Positions 23,738 through 35,221 of a stretch of 64,000 nt of DNA are shown piece after piece. The translations under genes and the position numbers were made by a program. Numbering within the stretch: the first letter of the stretch is position 1; every line of letters begins with the position of its first letter. Under the pieces are notes generated by a model. That model saw only the letters and a list, made by a program, of their open reading frames with translations, did no database searches and was not told where the DNA came from. Source of the DNA: Rosa chinensis (taxonomy: Eukaryota > Streptophyta > Magnoliopsida > Rosales > Rosaceae); NCBI RefSeq assembly GCF_002994745.2, contig NC_037093.1, positions 14,767,555-14,831,554 on the forward strand, read 5' to 3'.

Positions 23738-25541
23738 ATGGCCGACGTTATAGAGATTTCAAGTAGTGAGGATTCCAGATCTGAAGTGTCGTTCAGCGCG
23801 GCGGATAAAAATTTTATTGACTCGTTGCGTCCGTCTGCCCATGCAGGAACCTCAATGCCAGAACCGCTAGAGGTTGAGCCGCTACAGACCATACCTTGGG
23901 AAGTAGCTATGGGTAGTGATCCGCGTCCAGAAAGTTCTAGGGCCGGGGAAGCTGCCGCTGCTCAAGATATGCTCAATGAGAGGTTAGCAAGCAATAGTGC
24001 CGCCAGTGGCTCTGCTGACGGGGGTGATGTGGCGGGGGAGGATGCCGAGTCGGCATGGGTCCTCCAGGATGGCACCCCCGTCGACTAGGCTGGAGGTAGG
24101 ATGACCGTTGCTGCCGTCAGCAGGCTGAAGCAGATGTTTCGGTTGCCCGGCGTGGTGAAGTTACGCTCGCCAATGGTGGAGGAGAAAGCCTCGATTCTTC
24201 CAGTGGGGTTTACCGCCGTGCAAGAGGCAATATTCCGCCAGGGAGTGACATTCCCGCTGGTGCCCAATCTTCAGATCTTGGTGTGCGAGTTTGGCATTGC
24301 CTTTGGGCAGATCTGCCCCAACATGTGGTGGTTGATGCTGGCGCTGAACTCGTTGTGGCGGTTGTCTGGTTGCGAAGGACCGACTGCATCTTGGTGTGCA
24401 AGTTTGGCATTGTCTTTGGGCAGATCTGCCCCAACATGTTGCGGTTGATGCTGGCGTTGAACTCGTTGTGGCGGTTGTCTGGTTGCAAAGGACCGACTAC
24501 AGCGGAGGTGCTGCACTTCTACGAGCTGGTGTATGTGAAGCGCCAAGGTTGCCGAGGGCAGGTTAACCTGAGTCGCCGCCAGGGAGCGCCAAAGCTGATC
24601 GAGAACCTGAGGGATTCCATGTCCTACTGGCGGGGTACCTTCTGCGTTGCCACGACTGGGTGGGAGTACCAAGCGGGGTCTAACGAAGGGGAGCCGACGT
24701 TTAGAATTAAGTCGGAGTTTCAGCCCATCCGAGGTCGCTTGCCGTCTCCACTGAACATGACTGGCGGGGTTTCCCCTTTTTTTTTTTTTTTTTTTTTTTT
24801 CCTTTTTTATACACTGCCTTGTACTCTGTACTGATAATGACCTTTTTTGTGCAGTGGGGTTGCAATACAACCTAACTCGTGAGGAAGAGTTCCGCGTGGC
24901 ACGCATCAGAGGTTGCTGGCGGAATCGCAACTTGCTGGACTTCCGTCTCCTTACAGGCTGGGAGTTGTTGGTCGACCAACAGCTGACTAGTGCCGTTGGT
25001 AAAGTACTCTTCGCTATACCACATCCTTGGTGAGATTGTCTCATGCTGATTGGTTTGTTGTTTTTTTTTTTTAGAAACTCCGGCGGGGAACAAAGCGAGC
25101 CGGGACGCCTTTGCGAAAGCCATAGACCGCGCTGAGGTTGACAACTTCCTGGAATCCATGTACGCCTCTGGGCTGGCGGCTCAGAAGACGGTGGTGAACC
25201 CGGAGATGCTGGCGTTAAGCCCGTCTGAGGTTCCAGTGGTGCTGCCAATGCCGCACCACTCTCATCTTGGTGGTGACGGGTTGCCTACTGTTCAAGCAGG
25301 GACCGGCGTTGTTAGCGAGGCAGCGCCGCGGAAAGAGAGAGCACCGGCGATACGGCGCGGGGTGCAGAAGAAAGCAGTGCGCCCAACGGAGGGTGTCACC
25401 ATAGCTGGGTTGGAGTCGCCGACAGGGGGTTCGAGGCCTGCCGTTGCTGGAAGCACGCGGGCGCTTCAGCGAAAACGCCGTCAACCCGACTCGAGCGGGG
25501 AAGAGGAGAAAGTATCAGTTAACCTAGGCTCAAAGAATTAG
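23738..25541 (+). pseudogene. Gypsy-type transposon gag-like coding region, broken
   Basis: ATG 23738 opens MADVIEISSSEDSRSEV, an acidic Ser-rich N-terminus that runs to a stop at 24088. The continuation (MTVAAVSRLKQMF, then VTFPLVPNLQILV and ICPNM..LALNSLWRL) resembles the plant domain called putative gypsy type transposon (Pfam Transposase_28, by memory). A 113-bp tandem duplication (24277-24389 and 24390-24502) shifts the frame. Further segments (VGLQYNLTREEEFRVARIRG from about 24855, and AGNKASRDAFAKAIDRAEVD to 25541) are separated by intron-like T-rich stretches, one of them a 23-nt T run. No function can be assumed. It is presumably inactive. Confidence 0.55.
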
Positions 25542-25549
25542 TATTAGTT

Positions 25550-26614
25550 AAATAATGTTTATTATTAATTAATTATATCATTACTAGTTTTCTTAACTAA
25601 ATACTAGACCAAAACACACACTTTGTGTGTGGGTTTAATTTTTAAAAGAAAAAAAGAACAAAATAATCACTGGAGAAACGTGGGGAGTTTTGGAATTTGT
25701 ATTTTTTTTCCTCCTCTTTTGCTATGGAACTGTGGAAGTGGGAAGTTATAGAGAGAGATTTTAGGGGGAAATAAATTAAAATTTTATTCTATTATTTTGT
25801 TTATTACGATTATGACATCCATTTATTAAAAAATATTTTTAGATAATCTATGGTCTAAGGATCAAGTCGTCTTTTCACGTCCACTTTGGCTAACAAAGCC
25901 TCTTCTCTTAATAATAGTATAGATAATTATTCTTACATGCATTTTACGACAACCACAACAATTAATGTAAAAATAGTTAATTTGTTTTAGATGTAGTAAT
26001 TACTTCATGTATAACTTGTTATTACTTCTTTTTGAACTAATTTACAAATGCTACCATAATGTGTTATCATATAGGTAAACCATTATATTTTGACTAAAAC
26101 CACGTATACATGTTCTCATTGGTGTAATGAAGTTCTCCCTTGCATAACTAAAGTAATATATTATGTAATTTCCATTACCGAAGTCGTAATTACTTTCAGT
26201 CAATGTAATTTACCACAAACTACAACAATTGATATAAAAATGATAATCTTTGTTCTAATTGTAGTAATTACTCCACCTACAACCTGTGTACTAGTTTATA
26301 GATAATTTAACATGTGTGACAACCAATTTGTTTCCGAAGTGGTAAATCATTATGTTTTTATCATTAATGAAATGATTACTTTAATGACCATGCATTTTGC
26401 TATGATCTACGTCAATTATGTAAAAGTAGTAATTTTTGTTATATGGACAATTTACCAAATGTGACAACAAATTTGTTGTCAAAAAGGTAAATTTTTATGT
26501 CTTTATCATTAATGAAATAATTACTAAATTGACTATATAGTTTACCATAACCCTCGACAATTGGTGTAAAAGTGGTAATTTTTGTTCTATTTGTAGTAAT
26601 TACTTCAAAAACTA
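25550..26614 (+). repeat. AT-rich imperfect repeats around copia copy 2, left side
   Basis: The motif TTTGTTCTAxTTGTAGTAATTACTxCA recurs at about 25985, 26245 and 26577, and TATCATTAATGAAATxATTACT at 26360 and 26505, a loose period near 160-330 bp. It continues beyond the copia insertion at 32914-33215 (for example TTTTAGTTCTACTAGGTGTAG). No gene. Confidence 0.55.
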
Positions 26615-26619
26615 TATCA

Positions 26620-26822
26620 TGTTCAAGTAAATCCAGAATATGTGTCTGGCCCAAACTCTAGGTTACTTGACCTAGTGGTAATAGGGTTTAATTAGAAGAA
26701 TCTAAATATTATCTTTCCTTATATGATTCAGACTCTATGCCTTGTAATCCTCTATATAAAGAGACCCTTATTATCAATGAGAATACACAATAATTTACTC
26801 TCAATTCTGTTTCCCTAAAACG
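26620..26822 (+). repeat. 5' LTR of copia copy 2
   Basis: Begins TGTTCAAGTAAATCC and ends CTAAAACG, with the terminal CA changed to CG. A TATA-like CTCTATATAAAGAG lies at about 26751-26764. Confidence 0.88.
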
Positions 26823-26999
26823 TTATCAGCACGAAGCCCAAACCCTGAAACCCTAAAATCCAAAACCCAGAGAAAAAAAATACCTATCAGCAAGGAAGAA
26901 AGAAAAAAAAGGGTGCGCGTTAGCCTCACTACTCTTCCATAATTGATAGTCCCAACAGCGCACGCCAAGCCTGCTAGTTGCTAGTTAGCCTCTACCAGT

Positions 27000-27230
27000 G
27001 AAAAGGAAAAAAAACAGAAGGAAGAAGAAGTTGATGCATCTCAGTGAAAGAAAGAAAGAAAAAAGTAAGTAAACCACGTGCAGCCAGAAGAAGAAGAAGA
27101 AAAAAACAGAGAAAAAGAAGAAGAAGAAGAAAGGAGGGCGCGGCGTCTAGCAGAAGAAGAAGGAAAAGGAAGAAAGAAAAAGGGACTAGCCCAGGAAAAA
27201 AAAAAAAAAGGCCCAGAAGCCCCTCTGACC
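27000..27230 (+). repeat. Purine-rich (GAA/AAG) leader segment
   Basis: Almost pure A/G on the plus strand with many AGAAGAAG blocks, inside the untranslated leader of copia copy 2. It opens long artefactual frames on both strands. Not coding in my view. Confidence 0.6.
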
Positions 27231-27717
27231 CAGGCCCAAAAGCCCGCTGCCACGTCAGCCTTCTGGTCAACGTCGATCAACCCCCCGGTCAACGACTTTT
27301 AGGCCATTTTTCAACGACTTTTTCAGACTACTTTTTCCGGCTAAATTTTTCGGCGACCTATTTCGAGGTATTTTTTTCTAAAAGTTTCTGTTTTTTAGAG
27401 TTTTTACATTCAATTTCTCTTCTTTTTCAGGGACTTGCAAACTTCCTTCTTCTACCCCCCTTTCTTCATCATAGGGGAGACCTAATTAAGCCGAATTGTG
27501 GGGGTTCGTGCTCACTCCAAGCTTGGAGCTTGTTGAGATCTCCAAACTTAGAGTTTGTAGAGAATTTATGATCGACCACTTACGTCATTGTTTCAATCTA
27601 ATCCAATACCTCTTGGAATTGAATTTCTTGGAAGCAATTACGCTAAGGAATTTTATATGTTTTCTTGGTAACCTTTTACGCTCTGAAACTAACCCTAAAT
27701 TCTTGTTCTCTTTCAGG

Positions 27718-28795
27718 ATGAGTAACCTGAACAAATTGGACTTTTCTCCATTGAGAACAATTGGCTCTGGATATCACAAGTGGGTTTGTGATATTCACTA
27801 TCATCTCAAAGCCGATGGAATCCTAGATACGATTCTCGAGCCTAGCCAGGACGTGCTAACTGTTGAGCAAGCTCAAGCTTTGAAAAAAAATAGGGCAGCC
27901 TTAGAGGCAAATAAGACGAAAGCCATCATCCTAATGACTCGTCATATGGATGATTTGCTCCAGTACGAGTGTATGAATGAAGAAGACCCCAGAAGGCTTT
28001 GGGTCTCACTCGAAGAAAGATTTGGCAGCGTCCGTGACTCCATGCTTCCTGACTTAGAAGTGAGATGGCATAGCCTCCGCTTCTGTGATTTCAAGTCAGT
28101 TCTTGATTACAACTCGGAAGCATTTCGCATTAAATCCTTAATGGAATTTTGTGGTAAAGAAATCACAAATGCAATGTTGATTGAGAAGACTCTCTCTACC
28201 TTCCCCGTCTCTGCATTGATGGTTGCTAAGAACTATCGAATTGATGTTACTGCAAGACGGATCACAAGGTTTCATGAGCTCATTGGAGCTATGAATATCG
28301 CTGAAAAGCATGACAACATCCTTGTGAAGAACTATAATTTGAGATCCTTGGGAACATAGCATATTCCGGAAGCCAATTATAGTCGAGCCCCAAAGAGAGG
28401 GCGCCAAGAGCAAAACCCTAATTTTAGGGATACATTTGGACGTTCTGGTCCATATAATCGCTCTACTTGGGTAGGTAACCATCAAAATAGGCGAACAAAA
28501 GGTCAACATGGAAAGAGAGAGGGAGGCAACGCCTCTGGCCATATTGGTGGCGCCACCAACACTAAGAGCCATCTAAATGATGCTTTCAAAGCTCCTCAAT
28601 CAATGGAGTTTGAGCAAAGAGATGTATGTTCTCGATGTGGAGTGTCTGATCATTGGGCACACATTTGTAGAGCTTGTAAAGCAATTGTCACCGCATAGAG
28701 CTCGTGAGGAAATTGTCACCGCCTACAAAGCATATTGTGAAGTAAGAGAAGCTCACTGTATGGAACAAGAAGATCAAGAAGATGATCTAGAGTGA
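27718..28795 (+). pseudogene. Copia gag, copy 2, nearly complete
   Basis: From ATG 27718 (MSNLNKLDFSPLRTIGSGYH) an uninterrupted 213-codon frame covers the UBN2-type gag core up to a TAG at 28357-28359. The reading continues past it (HIPEANYSRAPKRG...) and reaches a zinc knuckle CSRCGVSDHWAHIC (CX2CX4HX4C) at about 28630-28671. One stop and probably a shift separate particle domain and knuckle. The core alone could still be translated if transcribed. No protease follows. Confidence 0.85.
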
Positions 28796-29339
28796 AGGGT
28801 TGAAGACTACAAATCTGGCTGGGATTAATAGATCGCCAATTCTGTTTAAGTCTTTATTTTTCCAAGAGATGTAATAGGCAATTGCTATATATTTTTGTAG
28901 TAGATGCCAATGGTTTAGTCTTTCTTCAAAGTAGGCTAACCCAAAGTAAGTGTGATGTCTAGGAAGGTTCTGAGATTAGTGGTACTTAAGCGAGTTTTGC
29001 TCCACCGACATCTCTCTACTCACCTGGTCACATTTATTTTGGAATTACCAAAAGAAGTTAGACGACTACCATTGTTTTGCATTTGCTAGCATTTTGGTTT
29101 AGATTTTCTTTGGTCAAAGAGACAATGATGTAACTATATTGGCTTATGAATAAAATTTCTAGTTCTTCTCATGATGACTCAATTTTGATTCTGATCATAT
29201 TATTTTTTTGACTACAATGGCTGGGTCATCATATTAATTCAAGGACATGGAATAGCCCAAGTTCCCCCTGCCAAATGGCACCTTGATTACTGTCGCAAAA
29301 ACTCTCTACGCTCCTAGGGCAAATCGCACCTAGGAATTG

Positions 29340-32300
29340 CCAACGGATTCCATGCGAAAAAGCATGTAGAGAACGGAAATGAGTTCCTTTGCAATACCTC
29401 TAATGATTGCGAACAAAGGCGCATCTTAGAGAAGTTTATGTGTCTCTCTAGTAGACTTTATGTCACTATTCGAGCTATTAAATCCAATAAAGTTATGAGA
29501 GAAGATCTCTTGGATTTAGACACATATTAGCTTTGTCACGACAGGATAGGTCATCCTGATCATGATATGATGATCCGTCTACTAAAGACTTCACATGGAC
29601 ATCTTTCCTATCGAGCGAACTGAAACATGAATCAAAAGTTGATTCCTGGACTAAGTGTGACCGACGTTGCTGCCTAGGGCCCCGCCTCCGTCCACCACCA
29701 GCCTAGGGCTGGTGTAGTCCCTATCCATGACACCATGGATAGCGTCCATCATAGTAATGGCGCCCTATGTGATGCTGCAATCACCAACTTGCTTCAAATA
29801 GCGTTTCAGACGCTCAAGCCTAACCAAAATTCTCATTGGTTGCTTTTAAAGCCTCTCGCTCTTTTTACAAAGCCCATTCCTTAGGGAAATTAGGACTGAG
29901 ACCGTCCTATGTTCTTACATAGAATCCATAGCTATTCTGTGGACTGATTCAATCGACCTGCGGACGGTTAAATATCTTATGATATTGGTTGACACGCAAA
30001 CACGCTGGTCACGTGTTGTGCCATTGTCCACTTGTAATGCGGCTTATGCTACACTCCTAACACATATCATATGACAATGGGCTCACTCCCCAAATCATCC
30101 TATTTAGTCAATTAGATTTGACTATGCTAGAGAGTTTACATCGACGACTTTCGATGGATATTACAATGGGACTGATGTTGGACATCACATTCCCATGTAC
30201 ACACCCAAATGGTCTCGCGGAAACGACTACAATGGTAGTCCGGGCATTGGTAATGCACATCAATCTCCTTATATTCACTTGGGGTGATGCAATATCGCAT
30301 GCAGCTATGCTGATTCGTCTACGATCCACCGCCACTCAATGTACCTCTGCGTTACAGCTAGTGACTGGGTACAAGTATCGTACTTAAACAAATTTGAGTG
30401 TGCCTTTATGTGCCAATTGCATTGCCACAAAGCTCTATAACAGGTCCTTACAGATGAATGGGCAACTTCGTTGGATTTAAGATTCTAACAATCGTCCGCC
30501 ACTTCATTCCCTTGCTAGGCGATCTCCTTACTAGTAGATTTGCATATGTCACTTTGATGAGACAGTCTTCCCCTCGTTAGGGGGAGATAAGAACACGAAT
30601 GTTCAGCAGGAACGACAGGAATTGTTGTGGTTTGTCCCCACTATGTCTCATCTCGATCCCTACTAAAGTGACCAGATCATACATATCTGCTGCAAACACG
30701 CCTGCAAGGATGGACATCCTTACGAGAGAACATAGCACTACCCTACATCGAGGTAGGCAGGGTGCCAACACAAAAGAAAGTGGCACTCTGGCGTTACAGG
30801 CCATGGCCCCAGCTAGGATGCATGGGAGGCCCGTTGATCTGAAGGATACTTTGGCACATTCCAATCCTTTGATCATCAAGACTCAAAATCCATCTCATGA
30901 GAATTTTTCGGGTTATGATTATCGTTGGGGGACGCCTTAACGTTAGAACCTATTCCTGAGAGTATAGAGCTCTTTGAAAATTACACTAGTGTACATGAGA
31001 CGTGGGATAGAAACTCTATCATAATTGATGATGTAGTTGCGCATGAGTTTGTTGAGTCCGATGATATCGAATCACCCTCCGTTGATGAATGAATGCCAAC
31101 GTAGAGAAATTTTGCCTAAATGGAAAGATGCGATCCAGGTTAAGTTGGATTCTCTAATGAAGAGGAAGATTTTCGAGCTCGTAATGCCAACACCTCCTAA
31201 TATAAAACCTATTGACTAATGGGTCTTCGTTAGAAAGCGTGTTGAGAAAAAGAGATGGCAATCTCGCCATATAGCGCAAGGCTTATCACAAAACGCCCTG
31301 GAATCGACTACGATGAGTCATATTCTCTCGTAATGGATGTCATTGCACTCCACTACCTTGTCAGTTTGGTAGTTTCCGAAAAACTGATCATGCAGCTTAC
31401 AAATGTGGTCACTACGTATCTATATGGAGATCTAGATATGGAATATACATGAAGGTTCATGGTGAACTTCATTTACCCAAGTCAAGTGGCTCTAGACCAC
31501 GGAGCGCGTTCATAATAAGGTTGAAACGCTCGCTAAAATGACTACTTGATTGGGAAGGGATATGCCCACGCGTTTCCATAACAAGTTTCAGATTCTATCG
31601 CGGTTCATGTTGGACATGATCTTCATTGGAATCCCTTAAAGAGTTCAGGGAAACCGCTGAATACTTGAAATCCGATTTTGAGATGAAGGATTTTGGGAGA
31701 ACACGATTATGTTTGGATTTGGAACTTGAGCATCGTGTTGATAGATGCTTAGGCATTTTGACAAGGTCAAACCTTCAAGCACCCCCATGATCGTCCTTAG
31801 TCTTGATCCTGAAAAGGATCCTCTTCGTCCAAAGGATGATGACGAAGATGTGCTAGAGGCAAGAGTGCATTACTTAAGTACAATAGGCGCATTATTGTAC
31901 TTAGCTCAATGCACAAGACCTGACATCTCATTTATAGTGAACTTGTTAGTTAAGGTATAGCTCTGCGGCAATGCGACCCCATTTGATTGATGTAAAAGAT
32001 ATCCTTCAATACTAGAGTTGTACGATTGATATGGGCTTGTTTTATCCCTACAGAGAGATGATGGATTCGGACCCATCACACACCAGGAACGCCACCAACA
32101 CTGGCCTGTGTCCACTATCCCCATCCCAAAATGACATAAGTGTTTTGGAAGGTTTTGCTGATGTTGGGTATCTCTCTGACCTACACAAAGGTCATTTCCA
32201 AATTGGTTAAGTATTCGTGAATGTATATGGATTGGATCCATAATTACGTATGTTCGAACAATTGTGGTTTGAAGTCTACCACAGATGAGCCTACAAGCAT

Positions 32301-32460
32301 TTAGGATAATGCTGTTTGTTTTAAACAAATAAAACAAGGCTACATCAAAAGTGACAACACCAAGGATAATCAGCAACAACAGACTCTCCTCAAGATCAAA
32401 GTGAACTAAGTTTGATCTGAGAATAGTGTGGCAGACTTGCTTACTAAGTCATTGCCTAAA
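29340..32460 (+). pseudogene. Copia pol remnants, copy 2
   Basis: Fragments in the same order as copy 1. At 29340-29590 are the pre-integrase region, with a TAG where copy 1 has YWLCHDRIGHPG. At 29930-30330 are integrase pieces, and at 31220-31452 an RT stretch (VEKKRWQSRHIAQG, then IDYDESYSLVMDVIALHYLV and TTYLYGDLDMEYT). At 31745-31960 is the RNase H-side stretch GALLYLAQCTRPDIS. No continuous domain and no visible YxDD box. The spans 28796-29339 and 30390-30600 show only non-coding remnants. Confidence 0.85.
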
Positions 32461-32704
32461 TTCCACTTTCGAGAAACATGTTGGTAGCATCGTTTGCGGA
32501 AGTCATCCGAACTCCCATGACCGTAGTCATCAGGAGGAGATGCAGACATCAGGAGGAGATGTCTATATGTATGGTCTCGAAACGTGAAGAGTGTGTTGTG
32601 CTCTTTTTCCCCTTCGACCGAGGTTATTTTTGTCCCACTGGGTTTTTGTTACTCGGCAAGGTTTTTAATGAGGCAACTAGAGAAGCACCACGTTTGGGCG
32701 ACAC

Positions 32705-32713
32705 AAGGGGGAG
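32705..32713 (+). promoter_or_regulatory. Polypurine tract of copia copy 2
   Basis: AAGGGGGAG abuts the TG of the 3' LTR. Confidence 0.75.
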
Positions 32714-32913
32714 TGTTCAAGTAAATCCAGAATATGTGTCTGGCCCAAACTCTAGGTTACTTGACCTAGTGGTAATAGAGTTTAATTAGAAGAACCTAGA
32801 GATTATCTTTCCTTGTATGATTCAGACTCTATACCTTGTAATCCTCTCTATAAAGAGGCCCCTATCAATGAGAATACACAGCAATTTACTCTCAATTCTG
32901 TTTCCCTAAAACA
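32714..32913 (+). repeat. 3' LTR of copia copy 2
   Basis: TGTTCAAG...CTAAAACA, 200 bp, closely matching 26620-26822 and followed by the target duplicate TATCA. Confidence 0.9.
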
Positions 32914-32918
32914 TATCA

Positions 32919-33215
32919 TTTATAAAATTATCAACCATTTTACAATTCCAACAACATTTGTATTGTGAACATGGTAAAATTAATATAGACCAAAAGATAT
33001 TTGAGTACTCAATATTGCAAGGAGGTACTCCATTTGATAATCAATGTTCTTCATTTGATAAAAGTTGTCCAACTACGTTATTTAAACCTTCCATTACTCA
33101 ATTACAATAACCACAATAAGTGTGGTCATAAGTCGTAATTTTAGTTCTACTAGGTGTAGTTTATTATTTTTGACAATATTTGTTACATGTTTCGGAACAA
33201 TATTACATATAAAGA
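32919..33215 (+). repeat. AT-rich repeats, right side of copia copy 2
   Basis: Continuation of the AT-rich block interrupted by the retrotransposon. Non-coding. Confidence 0.4.
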
Positions 33216-33584
33216 TAGAATACAGGGAAAATGATCATTTACCCAATTTCAGCTTAAAAATTGCCCACTTGCTCCACCAATTGTTTTTTAACCCCATTTA
33301 CCCAAAACACTCTAAGGGATTATTTCCCTAATACCCAATTAATTCTTTTTTATTCTTTTTTTGGACTTTTTTGCCCTCTCCTTCTTTTACTTAGAGAGAG
33401 AAGTCATCCTCCACCTTGCTGGGCTCCGGTGACCAGTGACCGGGCGCCGACTCCGGTGACCGGAATCCGGCGACCGGTAACCTAAATCTGGCGACCGGTC
33501 ACAGGAATCTGGCAACCGGTCACCGGAATCGGGAATCCGGCTACCGGACTGGTGTTCGGATTCCGGCGTCTGAGTTTATTGCCC

Positions 33585-33862
33585 CCTAATAATACCTAGT
33601 AACCATATTATTGCTCCCCAGTAATCATATTATTGCCCCGCAATACTCATATTATTGTCTCCCAATAATCATATTATTGCCTCCCAAATTCATATTATTT
33701 TCGTCCAGTGAATTGTATAAACTCCCAAAACCAAAATGAATACAATACAGGGCACAATTGATCATATTATTGCCCCCCAGTAATCATATTATTGCCCCCC
33801 AATACTCATATTATTGCCTCAATAATCATATTATTACCCTCCAATAATCATATTATTGCTCT
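33585..33862 (+). repeat. Interspersed TCATATTATTGCC units in X1
   Basis: About ten copies of a roughly 22-bp unit (AATCATATTATTGCCCCCCA with variants), in two blocks separated by a GTATAAACTCCCAAAACC-like spacer. The inverted counterpart is in X2 at about 44010-44350. Confidence 0.8.
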
Positions 33863-34357
33863 CAAGTGAGCCAAAATGAATACATTACAGATACACAAAA
33901 AAAAAAAATCTCAGGATACCGAAAAAAAAAAAAAAAAAAGTGCTCTGGGTACCCTTGAAATTGCTCTGGGCACCCACGTCTAAAGCTTATCGTGATTTCT
34001 CGCCGGTGTTGGTGTAAGAGAGAGATAGGTGATTGTGCTTGGTTGTATTGGAACTCAATTGTGTACGAGAGAAGCATGAGGTTGATATCGTCAGTGTCGG
34101 GGCGAGAGACGGAGATTATGGTGGTGGTGGGCAACTCCTCGATAATCCTCGGGGGCTGGAACAACGAGTGCCGGAACGATAACAGCTACAATGGTGAGGT
34201 CGCGGAGGTTCGGGATCGCTGATCAATCGAACAGCGACGAGAACGTTGGAGTGGCTGGAGCTCCGACTGGAGCTTCTTCGTCGTCTTCAGGTTTGGACTG
34301 CATCTCTGGCACGGCGATCGGAGAGAGAGAGAGACAGACCGGAGGTGGAGATCATGG

Positions 34358-34360
<3 letters not shown>

Positions 34361-34436
<76 letters not shown>
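34361..34436 (+). repeat. (AG)n microsatellite, about 38 units
   Basis: Uninterrupted AG dinucleotides, close to the right inverted end of X1. The X2 sister has a (CT)n run at the equivalent place. Confidence 0.95.
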
Positions 34437-34440
<4 letters not shown>

Positions 34441-35221
34441 GGTGGAGATCGGGGGGAGAGAGAGAGAGTTTGGGAAGGAGAGAGAGACTGAGAGGAGAGG
34501 GATGGGTTTTAATTTAATTAATAGGGGCTAAAATGTCAATAGATGTTAGATTGGGTAAATGGGGTTAAAAAACTCTTGCTGGAGTAAGTGGGCAATTTTT
34601 AGTCTAAAATTAAGTAAGTGGTCACGGCCCCAATAATATATTGTTAATATGGTAAATTTTATTTTTAAAAATGACACATGTCGACATTTAAGTGGGTAAC
34701 CTATCAACTAGTTCAATAGGTTTCCACTACATTAATTATTAAAAATAAAAAATATAAATATAAAAATAATGGTATAGCATACATCAAGGTACTCTACACT
34801 ACTAGAAAAACCCCCCATCACACACGAATGAAAATCCGTATGAATACGTTAATACACACGGTACAACGACGGATTAACAATCCGTACAGTATTACTGGCG
34901 TTGCTAATACTATTTGCACATGGATTTTTTTTGTCCGTGTGAATCATTTGATGGGTCCCACTAAAATCACAACTGCAGCAACTATGTCCCATCACCCAAA
35001 AAATCTGTTTGAAAATATTTATACAGTTTTTTTTAATGAATTTTATTGAATTATTTAAATATTTACATTTTAATTTTTTATTTATTTTTATTTTTCCTTT
35101 TGTGCTTCATAATAGAAAGTTAGAAACTCAATGAACGCGAATGATATACACATAAGAACTGTACTTCAAGAAAATTGATGAATCGATCAAAACATCTTGC
35201 AGTCTTACTAAAAGCTACACT

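Larger units (their letters stand above)
21589..25541 (+). mobile_element. GC-rich gypsy-like retroelement fragment
   Basis: The composition switches sharply to GC-rich at about 21589 and back to AT-rich after 25541. A long non-coding leader with a minisatellite (22688-22945) precedes a gag-like reading region (23738-25541). Both borders coincide with the composition change, but I found no LTR pair, no target duplication and no RT or integrase. It is therefore a truncated or non-autonomous copy. The orientation is set by the coding region. Confidence 0.55.
26620..32913 (+). mobile_element. Degenerate Ty1/copia LTR retrotransposon, copy 2
   Basis: Flanked by the 5-bp duplication TATCA (26615-26619 and 32914-32918). 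Same family and orientation as 11-6545: equal gene order, the same GTTATCAGCACGA behind the 5' LTR, the same AGGGGGAG before the 3' LTR, and gag beginning MSNLNKL. It is somewhat better preserved in gag, but pol is broken. The leader (26880-27230) has a purine-rich stretch of GAA/AAG repeats that differs from copy 1. Confidence 0.93.
33225..34631 (+). mobile_element. Long-TIR Mutator-like element, member X1
   Basis: About 80-bp inverted ends: the left end has ATGATCATTTACCCAATTT and AAAAATTGCCCACTTGCTCC, and the right end carries the matching complement (GTAAGTGGGCAATTTTTAG). The flanking 9-mers TAGAATACA and AATAATATA match at 6 of 9, weak alone, but the inverted sister at 43049-44686 has an 8/9 duplication. 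Inside are GGTCACCGGAATC-type repeats (33420-33560), units of TCATATTATTGCCCCCCAAT (33580-33860), a unique cargo segment (33960-34350) and a (GA)n run. No transposase. Confidence 0.75.

Noticed and set aside
24271..25248. 325-codon minus-strand frame
   Set aside because: Antisense to the gypsy-like coding region. Contains a Lys run from the poly(T) tract and no domain.
25550..26614. Miniature inverted-repeat element in the AT-rich block
   Set aside because: Recurring phrases are direct and irregular. No inverted ends or target duplicate found.
27041..27571. Lys/Arg-rich or Phe/Leu/Ser-rich frames in the copia 2 leader
   Set aside because: Arise from the GAA/AAG purine tract on either strand. 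Located in the untranslated leader.
34191..34517. Arg/Glu-repeat open frames around the (AG)n run
   Set aside because: Pure microsatellite translation inside a transposon. Same for 43112-43327 and 60817-61021.
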